Made by a program: the position numbers and the translations under genes. Source: Thermodesulfovibrio thiophilus DSM 17215 (GTDB taxonomy: Bacteria > Nitrospirota > Thermodesulfovibrionia > Thermodesulfovibrionales > Thermodesulfovibrionaceae). Taken from it: DNA of 64,000 bases. The stretch spans positions 186,001 to 250,000 of the forward strand of contig NZ_AUIU01000011.1 in the NCBI RefSeq assembly GCF_000423865.1, read 5' to 3'. The notes beneath the pieces are model-generated. The model was given only the letters and a program-made list of their open reading frames with translations. It ran no database searches and was not told the DNA's origin. Shown here in pieces: positions 1-9,128 of the stretch; positions within the stretch are counted from its first letter, which is position 1; each line of letters opens with the position of its first letter.

Positions 1-518
1 TTCAAACAGGCGGATTTGGTTATTCAATAAAAATACCGCTTAGAGTTTCCAGAGATATTAATACAGATGATGAAATTCTGCTTTATACTTCGCTGGTTTT
101 AAAAGAAGAATCCATAAATATTTATGGTTTTTTAGAGACATCAGAAAGACATCTTTTTGAGGAATTAATAAAAATTTCTGGAATTGGTCCTACAACAGCA
201 ATGAATATTCTTTCAGCCTATGACAGGGGAACTCTTTATAAGATAGTTGAAGAGGAAGATATAAAATCACTCAGTAAAATTCCAGGAATTGGGAAGAAGA
301 CGGCTCAAAGGATTTTTCTTGAACTAAAAGGTGTTTTGCCTTCTTTAGATTATGAGAAAGACCTAAAATATGAAGATATCCTCTCTGCCCTTATTAATCT
401 TGGTTACAAAAGAACGGATGCAAAGGAAGTTTTAGAAAAAATTTATCAAAAAGATAAAACTGAGGAAACAATAATCAGAGAGGCCTTGAGCATTCTTTCG
501 GGTAAAGATGGAAAATAA
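1..518 (+). CDS. ruvA: Holliday junction branch migration protein RuvA (5' end outside window)
   Basis: RuvA binds the four-way Holliday junction and loads the RuvB motor during recombinational repair. The frame is already open at base 3, so the ATG at 201 is internal. The visible 171 residues start in the N-terminal OB fold ([12 protein letters not shown]). Two helix-hairpin-helix motifs follow ([10 protein letters not shown] and [10 protein letters not shown]), then the C-terminal RuvB-binding domain ([15 protein letters not shown]). About 20-25 N-terminal residues should lie upstream of the window. It overlaps ruvB by 11 bp, the usual ruvAB arrangement. Identification is firm. Confidence 0.95.
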   Translation, partial: QTGGFGYSIKIPLRVSRDINTDDEILLYTSLVLKEESINIYGFLETSERHLFEELIKISGIGPTTAMNILSAYDRGTLYKIVEEEDIKSLSKIPGIGKKTAQRIFLELKGVLPSLDYEKDLKYEDILSALINLGYKRTDAKEVLEKIYQKDKTEETIIREALSILSGKDGK

Positions 519-1485
519 TGAAATTTTAGATATAACCCTAAGGCCTAGAAGTTTAAGAGAATTTATAGGGCAGAAAAAAATTAAAGAGAATATTGAAGTT
601 TTTATAAAAGCAGCACTTATCAGACAGGAACCTCTTGACCATGTTCTTTTCTGTGGGCCACCAGGGCTTGGAAAAACAACTCTTGCAACAGTTATAGCCA
701 ATGAATTAGGCGTTAATATAAAGAGTACATCAGGCCCTGTTTTAGAAAGAGCAGGTGACGTTGCAGCAATTTTAACAAATCTCTCAGATAGAGATATTCT
801 TTTTATTGATGAAATTCACAGACTTCCAAGAGTGGTTGAAGAGATTTTATATCCTGCAATGGAGGATTTTACACTTGATATAATAGTTGGGCAGGGACCT
901 TCCGCCCGATCTATCAAGATTAATCTGCCAAGATTTACTCTTATTGGTGCTACAACAAGAACAGGTTTGATTACATCGCCTCTTAGAGATAGATTTGGAG
1001 TTGTGTTCAGACTGGAGTTTTACAATCCAGATGAACTCAAAGAAATAGTATCAAGATCATCAAAAATACTCGGGATTTCTATAAACGACGATGCAGCTAT
1101 GGAGATTGCGAGAAAGTCTCGTGGTACACCAAGAATTGCAAACAGATTGCTTAAAAGAATTAGAGATTTTGCTCAGGTAAAGGATAAAGATACAATAGAC
1201 CTGAATACAGCCAGGGGAGCCTTATTTGCTATGGATGTTGATGATTATGGTCTTGATGAAATGGACAGAAAAATTCTTCTCACAATTATTGAAAAATTCA
1301 ATGGTGGTCCTGCAGGTATTGACTCAATAGCAGCATCATTAAGGGAAGATAAAGATACAATTGAAGATGTCTATGAGCCATATCTTATGCAGGAGGGCTT
1401 TATTGAAAGAACAGCAAGAGGCAGGGTGGCAACACGACTTGCTTATGAGGTTTTAAAAAAGAAAAGCCCTGAGAGGTTGTTTTAG
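508..1485 (+). CDS. ruvB: Holliday junction DNA helicase RuvB
   Basis: AAA+ hexameric motor that drives branch migration with RuvA. The 325 residues are full length for the family. Walker A is GPPGLGKTT near residue 50 and Walker B is LFIDEIHRL near 95. Sensor 1 is GATTRTG, followed by the arginine-finger region PLRDRFG. A C-terminal winged helix ends in an [11 protein letters not shown] segment. Translation is probably coupled to ruvA through the 11-bp overlap. The next gene starts one base after its stop, so the operon continues. Confidence 0.97.
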   Translation: MENNEILDITLRPRSLREFIGQKKIKENIEVFIKAALIRQEPLDHVLFCGPPGLGKTTLATVIANELGVNIKSTSGPVLERAGDVAAILTNLSDRDILFIDEIHRLPRVVEEILYPAMEDFTLDIIVGQGPSARSIKINLPRFTLIGATTRTGLITSPLRDRFGVVFRLEFYNPDELKEIVSRSSKILGISINDDAAMEIARKSRGTPRIANRLLKRIRDFAQVKDKDTIDLNTARGALFAMDVDDYGLDEMDRKILLTIIEKFNGGPAGIDSIAASLREDKDTIEDVYEPYLMQEGFIERTARGRVATRLAYEVLKKKSPERLF

Positions 1486-1486
1486 A

Positions 1487-2032
1487 ATGCAAATACTGCT
1501 TCATGCCTGTTGCAGTAACTGTGCAATCTATCCAGTTGAAGTTCTTAAAAATAAAGGGTTTGAGATAATTCTTTTCTGGTATAATCCCAATATTCATCCA
1601 TTTAGTGAATATAAATTGAGACTTGAGTCTCTGAAAAAGTTTCAGCAATTAGCAAATATCAATGCTATATATGACGAAGATTACAGAGAATTTTATAAAT
1701 TTCTACGAATAATTGTCGGAAGGGAAAAAGAAAGATGCCTGGTATGTTATAAAATGAGACTTGAAAAGACTGCTGAACAGGCAAAACAGCTCAGTATTGA
1801 GAGTTTTACGACCACTTTACTGGTAAGTCCTTATCAGAATTTTGATAAAATAGTAGAAATAGGTAGTGAGACTGGTAAATATTTCGGGATTAATTTCATT
1901 GTTGAGGACTTCAGAGAAGGCTTTAGAAAATCGATGTTCTCAGCAAAACAACTTAACCTTTACAGACAGAAATACTGCGGATGTATATATTCAGAAGCTG
2001 AAAGATATTTAAAAACAATAAATTATGAATGA
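1487..2032 (+). CDS. queH: Epoxyqueuosine reductase QueH
   Basis: QueH (formerly DUF208) performs the last step of queuosine synthesis, epoxyqueuosine to queuosine in tRNA, using a [4Fe-4S] cluster and a second metal site; it is the non-homologous alternative to QueG. Support: the N-terminal LHACCSNCAIYPVE, the middle ERCLVCYKMRLEKTA, and the C-terminal QKYCGCIYSE, which supply the family's conserved cysteine pairs. Length 181 aa is normal. queA, the step before, lies about 1.2 kb downstream in the same operon, which supports the assignment. Confidence 0.9.
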   Translation: MQILLHACCSNCAIYPVEVLKNKGFEIILFWYNPNIHPFSEYKLRLESLKKFQQLANINAIYDEDYREFYKFLRIIVGREKERCLVCYKMRLEKTAEQAKQLSIESFTTTLLVSPYQNFDKIVEIGSETGKYFGINFIVEDFREGFRKSMFSAKQLNLYRQKYCGCIYSEAERYLKTINYE

Positions 2033-2240
2033 AATTGGAAAAGTCTTAATTGTTATTGGAATAATTATAATTATTATGGGATTATTGATGATAGCTGCTG
2101 ATAAACTTTCTTTTATTGGTAAACTTCCTGGGGATATTGTAATTAAAAAAAAGAACTTTGTTTTTTATTTCCCACTTGCAACATCAATACTGTTAAGTAT
2201 TATACTTAGTTTTGTATTTTATTTCTTGAGTAAAAGATGA
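2025..2240 (+). CDS. DUF2905 small membrane protein
   Basis: A 71-residue inner-membrane protein with two hydrophobic helices (about 6-27 and 48-68). They flank a short cationic loop, GKLPGDIVIKKKN, that is characteristic of DUF2905. Function is unknown. It overlaps queH by 8 bp and the next gene by 4 bp, so it is translated as part of the same operon. Family recognition is from the GKLPGDI loop; no role is claimed. Confidence 0.8.
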   Translation: MNEIGKVLIVIGIIIIIMGLLMIAADKLSFIGKLPGDIVIKKKNFVFYFPLATSILLSIILSFVFYFLSKR

Positions 2241-3232
2241 AACTAATAAGATTTATATTTGTAATAATTGTCAGTTTATTTTTTTTCACACAAGTTTATC
2301 CTATGGATAATAATGAGAACTCTTATATAAGAGTTCTCATAGGAGATAGAAGACCTACTTCAAATGAGCTTGAAAAAATAAAAAAAATATCAGCAAAGGC
2401 AATTGTCAATGGGTCAATTTATCAGGGCGAAATTGAGATTTGGAAAGGAAAAGATGGATATTTTTTAATAGATGTGGTTGAACTGGAAGATTATGTAAAG
2501 GGAGTAGTTGCATCAGAGGTTGGAATTCACTGGCCAGAAGAAGCCTTAAAAGCTCAGGCTGTTTTAGCACGAACCTATGCTATTACTCATATTATTCGAA
2601 ATAGAACCAGAAATTTTTATGATGTTACATCTTCTGTATTTCATCAGGTTTACAGAGGAGATGAGTCAACAGAGGAAACTGAGAAAGCTGTTAAAGAAAC
2701 AAAAGGACAGATACTGAGTTATAATGGAGAACCTGTAATTGCTTTCTATCATGCTTGCAGTGTTGGTAGTACAGAAGATCCCGAAGAGGTTTTTGGAAGA
2801 GAAGTTCCCTATTTAAAACCTGTTAATGTCCCATCTACGCCTTCTCCATATACACTTTGGGAAAAGAAAATCAGCTTTGAAATGCTTGGGAAGGCTTTAT
2901 CAATGAAGAAAATAGAAGACATCAGAATAATAAGCAATACAAAAACAAATAGAGTAAAGGAACTTGGATTCAGTGATGGTAAGAATGAAAAAATAGTGAA
3001 AGCAACTGAGTTAAGGAGGCTTTTGAACTGGTCAGTTTTGCCAAGTACAATGATAAAATCTATCAAAATTGAGAAGGATGGAGTGATTTTTGAAGGAAGT
3101 GGCTATGGTCATGGAGTTGGGATGTGTCAGTGGTGTGCTTTTCAGATGGCACAGGAGGGTAAGAGTTATAAAGAAATTTTGCAGTATTTTTATCCGGGAA
3201 CAGAAATAACAACTCTCAATGGAAATAACTAA
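2237..3232 (+). CDS. SpoIID/LytB domain protein (secreted)
   Basis: A 331-residue exported protein with a signal peptide (hydrophobic residues 5-20) followed by a SpoIID/LytB domain. The signature DYVKGVVASEVG...WPEEALKAQAVLARTYA contains the conserved Glu that, in SpoIID, acts in lytic transglycosylation of peptidoglycan denuded of stem peptides. Near the C-terminus is GSGYGHGVGMCQWCA, also typical. No sporulation genes are in view, so a role in cell-wall remodelling or as an amidase enhancer is more likely than sporulation. It overlaps queA by 14 bp. Confidence 0.85.
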   Translation: MKLIRFIFVIIVSLFFFTQVYPMDNNENSYIRVLIGDRRPTSNELEKIKKISAKAIVNGSIYQGEIEIWKGKDGYFLIDVVELEDYVKGVVASEVGIHWPEEALKAQAVLARTYAITHIIRNRTRNFYDVTSSVFHQVYRGDESTEETEKAVKETKGQILSYNGEPVIAFYHACSVGSTEDPEEVFGREVPYLKPVNVPSTPSPYTLWEKKISFEMLGKALSMKKIEDIRIISNTKTNRVKELGFSDGKNEKIVKATELRRLLNWSVLPSTMIKSIKIEKDGVIFEGSGYGHGVGMCQWCAFQMAQEGKSYKEILQYFYPGTEITTLNGNN

Positions 3233-4256
3233 GCTTGATTATTCATTACCATGCGATTTAATTGCCCAGCGTCCTTTGTCTAAAAGAGACAGGGCTCGCT
3301 TGCTTGTTTTACACAGAGATACAGGACAGATAGAGCATAGACTTTTTTTTGAAATTGTTGAATATTTCAATAAAGGCGATATGCTTGTGATTAACAATAC
3401 AAAAGTCATTCCAGCGAAGCTTTTTTGCAAAAAAGCTTCTGGTGGTAAAATCGAAGTTTTATTAATTCGAGAAAAAAAATCTTCCCCAAAAGAGGTAGTC
3501 TGGGAAGTAATGACAAAGGGAAGTTATGAAGGTGATATTTTAATTGATGAATATATTATTGAACTTAGAAAAAATTGTAATGGACGAGAACTTGTTTTCA
3601 AAAATATGTCTTATGAAGACGTTAGGAATTTCATTAAAGCAAAAGGATCTATGCCATTGCCTCCATATATTAAAAGGCAACCTGAACAGAGTGATAAAGA
3701 AAATTATCAGACAGTTTATGCAAGATTCAATGGTTCTATTGCAGCTCCTACTGCAGGGCTTCATTTTACAGAAGAGCTTCTTGAAAGGATTAAAGACAAA
3801 GGAGTTATATTAAGAGAAATTACTCTTCATGTTGGAGTTGGAACTTTCAAACCAATTAAAGTTAAAAATTTACAGGAACATGAAATGGATTTTGAGTATT
3901 TTGAAATAGATAAAAAAGTTCTCAACGAAACTTACGAAACCAGAAAAAAAGGTAAAAAAGTTTTTTCTGTTGGAACAACCACAACAAGAGCACTTGAAGG
4001 ATATGCTTCAGGACAGTATGAAGACAATGGTTCTGATGAAAATAAAATTAAAGGAACAACTAATATTTTCATTTATCCTGGATATGAATTTAAAATGATA
4101 AATGCATTCATTACAAATTTTCACTTGCCAAAATCAACTCCTCTTGCTATGGTTTATGCTTTCTGCGATATTGATAAAGTAAAAAAAGCTTATACAGAAG
4201 CCATAGAGAAACAATATAGATTTTTTTCTTATGGTGATGCTATGTTAATCATATGA
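3219..4256 (+). CDS. queA: S-adenosylmethionine:tRNA ribosyltransferase-isomerase QueA
   Basis: Transfers and isomerises the ribosyl group of SAM onto preQ1-modified tRNA to give epoxyqueuosine. The 345 residues are full length. They start with DYSLPCDLIAQRPLSKRDRARLL, and contain MLVINNTKVIPAKL, the SIAAPTAGLHFT motif, LHVGVGTFKPI and the C-terminal NFHLPKSTPLAMVYAF. With queH upstream it makes two consecutive queuosine steps in one operon. The start overlaps the SpoIID-like gene, and the stop overlaps the SPOR gene by 4 bp (ATGA). Confidence 0.96.
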   Translation: MEITKLDYSLPCDLIAQRPLSKRDRARLLVLHRDTGQIEHRLFFEIVEYFNKGDMLVINNTKVIPAKLFCKKASGGKIEVLLIREKKSSPKEVVWEVMTKGSYEGDILIDEYIIELRKNCNGRELVFKNMSYEDVRNFIKAKGSMPLPPYIKRQPEQSDKENYQTVYARFNGSIAAPTAGLHFTEELLERIKDKGVILREITLHVGVGTFKPIKVKNLQEHEMDFEYFEIDKKVLNETYETRKKGKKVFSVGTTTTRALEGYASGQYEDNGSDENKIKGTTNIFIYPGYEFKMINAFITNFHLPKSTPLAMVYAFCDIDKVKKAYTEAIEKQYRFFSYGDAMLII

Positions 4257-4882
4257 AAAAGAACAGTGAGGAACTTTTAGTATTGCATAAGAAAACATTT
4301 TTTTTAATAGTAGCAGCGATATCTATTTTAGGTATTTTAGCAGGCTATACACTTTGTTATATTACAACACCTGTAAAGGAAGTTTATGTTCAAAAAACCA
4401 GCGAGACTGAAAAAACAGTTTTACCTTCCACATCAGAATCTGTAATTGCTAAAAAACCGGAAAATGTTGCTCAGGCAAACCAACCACATATAAATACGCC
4501 AGAGAAGAAAGAGGATGTTAAGGTAGTTCAAGAAGTTGAAACAATAGAAAAAACTCAGAGTGAGAAGAAAATAGAGGATAAGAAAAAAGCTGAGACGAAG
4601 GTGTATACTTCAAAGAAAGCAACTTCTAAAAAAGCTGTATACACTATTCAATTGGGAGCTTTTTCAGATTTAAGTAATGCAGAGGCTTTAGTTACAAAAC
4701 TTAGAGATGCTGGATTTAATGCTACTCTGGTTAAAGAGAAGTTATACAAGGTCAAAGCAGGTTATTATAAAAGATTTAAAGATGCAAAAAAAGCATCAGA
4801 ATTTCTAAGGGCAAAGGGTTTTGACAATTTTATAACAAAAACAACTCAAAAGTTAAAAGGAGGATCTCCATCGCACGCATAA
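4253..4882 (+). CDS. SPOR-domain membrane protein
   Basis: A 209-residue bitopic protein. A short cytoplasmic N-terminus leads to one membrane helix (about residues 15-36). A Lys/Glu-rich, low-complexity periplasmic linker follows (about 45-125), then a C-terminal SPOR domain (about 128-200: YTIQLGAFSDLSNAEALVTKL...YKVKAGYYKRFKDAKKA). SPOR domains bind denuded glycan strands at division septa, so a role in septal cell-wall work, perhaps with the SpoIID-like protein upstream, is inferred. Its last codons overlap the phoH Shine-Dalgarno and inferred start. Confidence 0.82.
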   Translation: MKKNSEELLVLHKKTFFLIVAAISILGILAGYTLCYITTPVKEVYVQKTSETEKTVLPSTSESVIAKKPENVAQANQPHINTPEKKEDVKVVQEVETIEKTQSEKKIEDKKKAETKVYTSKKATSKKAVYTIQLGAFSDLSNAEALVTKLRDAGFNATLVKEKLYKVKAGYYKRFKDAKKASEFLRAKGFDNFITKTTQKLKGGSPSHA

Positions 4883-5832
4883 TTGAACTTGACGAAGAAA
4901 GAGAATATCCTTTTATACATGGAGGGCTTGATAAGATATTTCAATTGATTGAAGATACTCTTAATGTTACTCTAACTATTAGAGGCAATAAACTTATCAT
5001 TCACGGAGAGGATGACATAGACATAGAAAGAACAGAACAAATAATTGAAGAAATAAGAGCAGTTAATAGGGAAGGATATATAGTAAAACCCGAAGATATC
5101 ATGCATTCTATTCAAGGGATTAAGGAAGGCAAACCTGTATCAGTACTCGGGCTTTTTCAAGGAGGCATTCCTCTTCCTTCCAAAAAAAGAGTTATTATTC
5201 CCAAAACAGAAACTCAAAAGGAATATATGGAAGCAATGTTCAAGTATGACATAGTGTTTGGAATAGGTCCTGCTGGAACAGGCAAAACATATCTTGCAAT
5301 GGCAATGGCAATTCATTTTTTGCTTACAAGGCAGGTTTCAAGAATTGTTCTTGTAAGGCCTGCTGTTGAAGCAGGAGAAAGACTGGGGTTTCTTCCAGGA
5401 GCTATTGAAGAAAAGGTAAGCCCGTATTTGCGACCTTTGTATGATGCACTTTATGATATGTTAGACTTTGATAGGGCATCTAAACTCATTGAAAAAGGAG
5501 CAATTGAAATAGCTCCTCTTGCTTTCATGAGAGGCAGAACATTGAATGATGCCTTTATAATTCTTGATGAAGCACAGAATACCACCACTGAACAGATGAA
5601 GATGTATCTTACCAGACTTGGATTTGGCTCAAAAACAGTAATAACCGGAGACATTACTCAGATAGATCTTCCATCTCAAAAAGTTTCTGGATTGGTAGAA
5701 GCATTAAAAATTCTTAAAGATATAGAAGGAATAAAAACTATCTATTTCACTGACAGGGATGTTGTAAGACATAGACTTGTTCAGAAAATTATAAAGGCTT
5801 ATGAAAAACATGAAAGACAATCCACAGCTTAA
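4870..5832 (+). CDS. phoH: PhoH-family ATPase, probable ATC start
   Basis: Cytoplasmic P-loop ATPase of the PhoH/YbeZ family, linked to RNA metabolism and partnered with YbeY. Walker A is GPAGTGKTYLA and Walker B is AFIILDEAQNTT, with the TRLGFGSKTVITGD motif after it. The frame upstream is open back to a TGA at 4822 but holds no ATG, GTG or TTG before the TTG at 4945. Starting there would cut about 25 conserved N-terminal residues. A strong AAAAGGAGG (4855-4863) stands 6 nt before ATC at 4870, giving a 320-residue protein beginning ARIIELDEEREYP. I therefore infer an ATC start. The reading frame and family are certain; the start is inference. Confidence 0.88.
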   Translation: MARIIELDEEREYPFIHGGLDKIFQLIEDTLNVTLTIRGNKLIIHGEDDIDIERTEQIIEEIRAVNREGYIVKPEDIMHSIQGIKEGKPVSVLGLFQGGIPLPSKKRVIIPKTETQKEYMEAMFKYDIVFGIGPAGTGKTYLAMAMAIHFLLTRQVSRIVLVRPAVEAGERLGFLPGAIEEKVSPYLRPLYDALYDMLDFDRASKLIEKGAIEIAPLAFMRGRTLNDAFIILDEAQNTTTEQMKMYLTRLGFGSKTVITGDITQIDLPSQKVSGLVEALKILKDIEGIKTIYFTDRDVVRHRLVQKIIKAYEKHERQSTA

Positions 5833-7315
5833 GCCTATCACTCCAGATAGATCTTATTTAAGAAAATTTATCGAAAACTTTAAAACTCCTCAAAATGGAA
5901 GAGAAAGAAGGGCATTTATTGAAAAAGAGATATTACTTCCTGTTGGTATTTTATCGTTATTGAACTCTTGTTTGCTTTATGATTTTAAATCAGGGATTCA
6001 ATCCCTTATAGGAAGTTTTGTTATTATTTTTCTATTTCATCTCTTTTTTTATAGAGATATTAAAAGATACAAGCCTTCTTATCTTAAAAAGAAAAAAATG
6101 ATGGTTTTACTCTGCAGTCTGATGATTTTTACCCTTATTACAGCAAGGCTGTTTGAACATATATTTTTTGTATTTTCTAGAGGATTGGGGCTGGAAAGTG
6201 CAATTATACATACATTTGGAATACCGTTTGCCATCGGTCCTTTAATGGTTGCTATTCTATTTGATTTTCATACTGCCATAATATTTTCTTTAATCCTCAG
6301 TTTGATGACTGGTATATGGTTAAAAATTTCTCTGCTACCTATCTATGTTTTTATAGGATGTCTTATTGGTGCTTTCAGTCTTCTTAAATTTAAAAAAAGA
6401 AGTGATGTAATTAATGCTGGAATATCAGTAGCCATAGCAAATATAGTTTGTTCAATTGCTATTCTTTTAATAATAGATAAGTTCAGTTTTAACTCAGTTT
6501 ATTTTTCAGTGATTTTTTCAATTATTAATGGATTCACTATTTCAGCTCTTTGTTTTCTGATTCTTCCATCTCTGGAAAGATTATTTAATATCACTACGTC
6601 AGTAAGTCTTATTGAACTGCTAGATATTGACCATCCATTGATGAAACAACTATCAATGGAAGCACCAGGTACGTATCATCACAGTATGATAGTGGGAAGT
6701 CTTGCAGAGGGAGCTGCAGAGGTTGTCGGTGTTAACCCGTTATTCGCAAAAGTAGCTTCCTATTACCACGACATAGGTAAAGTAAGAATGCCAGATTATT
6801 TTGTTGAAAATCAGAAAGATTATATAAGTAAACATGAAAAGTTGAGTCCTCATTTAAGTAGCATGATTATAATAGCTCATGTTAAAGATGGGGTTGAACT
6901 TGCAGAAGAGTTTCATTTGCCCGAAATAATTAGAGATGTGATTCAGCAGCATCACGGAACATCTCTTGTTACATACTTTTATCAGAAGGCTTTAAAAGAA
7001 TCAGAAAATCCTCCTTCAGAACAGGATTACAGATACCCGGGACCAAAACCTCAGACAAAGCTTGCAGCTTTGATAATGCTTGCTGATGCTGTTGAAGCCT
7101 CATCAAGAACACTGGATGATCCAACACCAGCAAGAATTTCTGGCTTAATAGATAAGATAATTAAAAATATTTTTCTTGATGGTCAACTTGATGAATGTGA
7201 AATTACTTTAAAAGATTTAAGTGAAATAAAGAATAAATTTGAATATACCCTTACAGGAATATTTCATCGTAGAATTTCATACCCAGAAATTCAGAAAAAA
7301 GAAAAGATGGCATGA
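5801..7315 (+). CDS. PgpH-like membrane HD hydrolase lacking the 7TMR-HDED extracellular domain
   Basis: A membrane phosphodiesterase of the YqfF/PgpH type; PgpH of Gram-positives hydrolyses cyclic di-AMP. About seven hydrophobic helices (about 40-270) precede a cytosolic HD domain with SYYHDIGKVRMPDYF, an upstream HHSM and a downstream QQHHGTSLV, the usual metal ligands. The family normally has a long extracellular 7TMR-HDED domain after the first helix. At 504 residues that domain is absent, leaving only the transmembrane and HD parts. The phoH-HD-ybeY order is conserved widely. The start overlaps phoH by 32 bp; ATG at 5810 is an alternative. Confidence 0.82.
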   Translation: MKNMKDNPQLKPITPDRSYLRKFIENFKTPQNGRERRAFIEKEILLPVGILSLLNSCLLYDFKSGIQSLIGSFVIIFLFHLFFYRDIKRYKPSYLKKKKMMVLLCSLMIFTLITARLFEHIFFVFSRGLGLESAIIHTFGIPFAIGPLMVAILFDFHTAIIFSLILSLMTGIWLKISLLPIYVFIGCLIGAFSLLKFKKRSDVINAGISVAIANIVCSIAILLIIDKFSFNSVYFSVIFSIINGFTISALCFLILPSLERLFNITTSVSLIELLDIDHPLMKQLSMEAPGTYHHSMIVGSLAEGAAEVVGVNPLFAKVASYYHDIGKVRMPDYFVENQKDYISKHEKLSPHLSSMIIIAHVKDGVELAEEFHLPEIIRDVIQQHHGTSLVTYFYQKALKESENPPSEQDYRYPGPKPQTKLAALIMLADAVEASSRTLDDPTPARISGLIDKIIKNIFLDGQLDECEITLKDLSEIKNKFEYTLTGIFHRRISYPEIQKKEKMA

Positions 7316-7797
7316 AACTCTATATAGAAGTCATTAACCGACAGAGAAAGATTAAAATTTCATTAAAAAGAGTGTCTGTAACGGTTAATAAGATTTTTAA
7401 TTTTTTATATAATTTACAGGATAAAAACCTCATTAAAATTTTAAATAAAAAAAAATACTGTTTATCTCTATCTATTTCTGTAATATTTATTGGAAATAAA
7501 AAAATGAAAGAACTAAACTGCAAATACAGAGGTAAAAACGCGACAACTGATGTTCTGTCTTTTGTTTATTTTGAAAATGATTTTTCAGGTAATTTATTCC
7601 TTGGAGAAATTTTTATTAATCCTGAAAGAGTTAACTATCAGGCTAAACAATACAATATATCATTTTGGCATGAGATTACAAGAGTCTTGATTCATGGTTT
7701 CCTTCATATAATAGGATATGACCATGAAAGAAATCGCTATCAAACCAAGAAGATGCAAGATGTTGAGGAGAAAATTTTAAACTATTTACAATCCTAA
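7312..7797 (+). CDS. ybeY: Endoribonuclease YbeY
   Basis: Zinc-dependent RNase needed for 16S rRNA 3'-end maturation and ribosome quality control. The signature [11 protein letters not shown] (about residues 125-135) carries the three metal-binding His. Upstream, [14 protein letters not shown] and [11 protein letters not shown] are typical. It has 161 residues, with an N-terminal region of about 50 residues that is Lys/Ile-rich and poorly conserved. It overlaps the HD gene by 4 bp (ATGA) and the convergent leuC stop by 12 bp, so there is no room for a terminator between the two. Confidence 0.93.
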   Translation: MKLYIEVINRQRKIKISLKRVSVTVNKIFNFLYNLQDKNLIKILNKKKYCLSLSISVIFIGNKKMKELNCKYRGKNATTDVLSFVYFENDFSGNLFLGEIFINPERVNYQAKQYNISFWHEITRVLIHGFLHIIGYDHERNRYQTKKMQDVEEKILNYLQS

Positions 7798-9051
7798 TTC
7801 TTCAGGTGTACCAATTCTTCCAAGAATTCCACTTGCTGCAGCAACTGCAGGACTGCTTAGATAAACTTCACTTTCTGGATGTCCCATTCTCCCAACAAAA
7901 TTTCTGTTTGTTGTTGCTATTGCTTTTTCACCCCTGGCAAGAATTCCCATATGTCCGCCAAGACATGGGCCACATGTAGGAGTTGATACAGCAGCTTGAG
8001 CCTCAATAAATATTTCTATTAAGCCTTCTTTCAAGGCTTGCATATAAATTTTCTGAGTTGCAGGAATTATTATCATTCTTACCTCTGGATGAACCTTTTT
8101 CCCTTTAAGTATCATTGCGGCTTCTCTGAGGTCTTCAAGTCTTCCATTGGTGCATGAACCAATTACAACCTGATCAATTTTTACATGACTCAATTCTCTG
8201 GCAGGCTTTACATTTGAAGGTAGATGTGGACAGGCAACCATTGGTGAAATTTGTGAACAATCATACTCTTTTATCTCTGTATAATATGCGTCTGGGTCTG
8301 ATGTGTAAAATTTATACACTCTCTTTGCACGCGGTTTGACATATTCCTCTGTAATTTTATCTGGAATTATAATGCCGGTTTTTGCTCCTGCTTCAATTGC
8401 CATGTTACACATTGTCATTCTTCCACTCATTGGAAGGCTTTCAATGGTTTCTCCAGAAAATTCCATTGCCATATATGATGCTCCATCAACTCCAATATCT
8501 CCAATGGTATAAAGAATTAAGTCTTTTCCGCTTACCCACTTTTTTAGCTTTCCATAATAGATGAACTTTATTGATTCTGGAACTTTAAACCAGCATTCTC
8601 CTGTGGCAAAAGCAATTGCAACATCTGTTGAGCCAACACCTGTTGCAAACGCACCAAGAGCGCCATAAGTGCATGTGTGGCTGTCTGCTCCGATGACAAG
8701 ATCGCCTGGTAACACTATGCCTTCCTCTGGTAAAAGAGCATGTTCAATTCCAACTCTTCCAACTTCGTAGTAGTATTTGATTTTATATTTCAATGCAAAT
8801 TCCCTTAGTAATTTGCATTGTTCAGCTGCTTTTATATCTTTTTGAGGAGTGAAATGGTCAGGAATTAAAGCTATTTTTTCTTTATCGAAGACATCATTAA
8901 CGCCGAGCTTTTCAAACTCTTTTATAGCAATGGGAGCTGTAATATCATTTGCAAGAACAATATCAAGGTTGGCATTTATTATTTCACCTGGTGTTACTTC
9001 TTTTTTGTTTGAATGTGCTGCGAGTATTTTTTCAGCAATTGTCATTCCCAT
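7786..9051 (-). CDS. leuC: 3-isopropylmalate dehydratase large subunit
   Basis: The [4Fe-4S] aconitase-family subunit that isomerises isopropylmalate in leucine synthesis; in the LeuC/homoaconitase subfamily it can also serve citramalate. Support: [33 protein letters not shown] and [13 protein letters not shown], which supply the cluster cysteines. The 421 residues fit the archaeal-type LeuC size. An upstream GGAGG (9061-9065) lies 9 nt before ATG at 9051. No leuD small subunit is visible here. cimA, about 16 kb away, makes citramalate, so this enzyme may serve both the leucine and isoleucine routes (inference). Confidence 0.9.
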   Translation of the reverse strand: MGMTIAEKILAAHSNKKEVTPGEIINANLDIVLANDITAPIAIKEFEKLGVNDVFDKEKIALIPDHFTPQKDIKAAEQCKLLREFALKYKIKYYYEVGRVGIEHALLPEEGIVLPGDLVIGADSHTCTYGALGAFATGVGSTDVAIAFATGECWFKVPESIKFIYYGKLKKWVSGKDLILYTIGDIGVDGASYMAMEFSGETIESLPMSGRMTMCNMAIEAGAKTGIIIPDKITEEYVKPRAKRVYKFYTSDPDAYYTEIKEYDCSQISPMVACPHLPSNVKPARELSHVKIDQVVIGSCTNGRLEDLREAAMILKGKKVHPEVRMIIIPATQKIYMQALKEGLIEIFIEAQAAVSTPTCGPCLGGHMGILARGEKAIATTNRNFVGRMGHPESEVYLSSPAVAAASGILGRIGTPEELGL

Positions 9052-9128
9052 AAATTTCTTCCTCCGAAAGTAAGTTTTATAAGAAATTATTATTGCATAA
9101 AAAAAAGCATTTAATCAAAAATAATAGA

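Noticed and set aside
4945-5832. phoH starting at TTG 4945
   Set aside because: No ribosome site precedes it and it would remove conserved N-terminal residues that are encoded in frame upstream.
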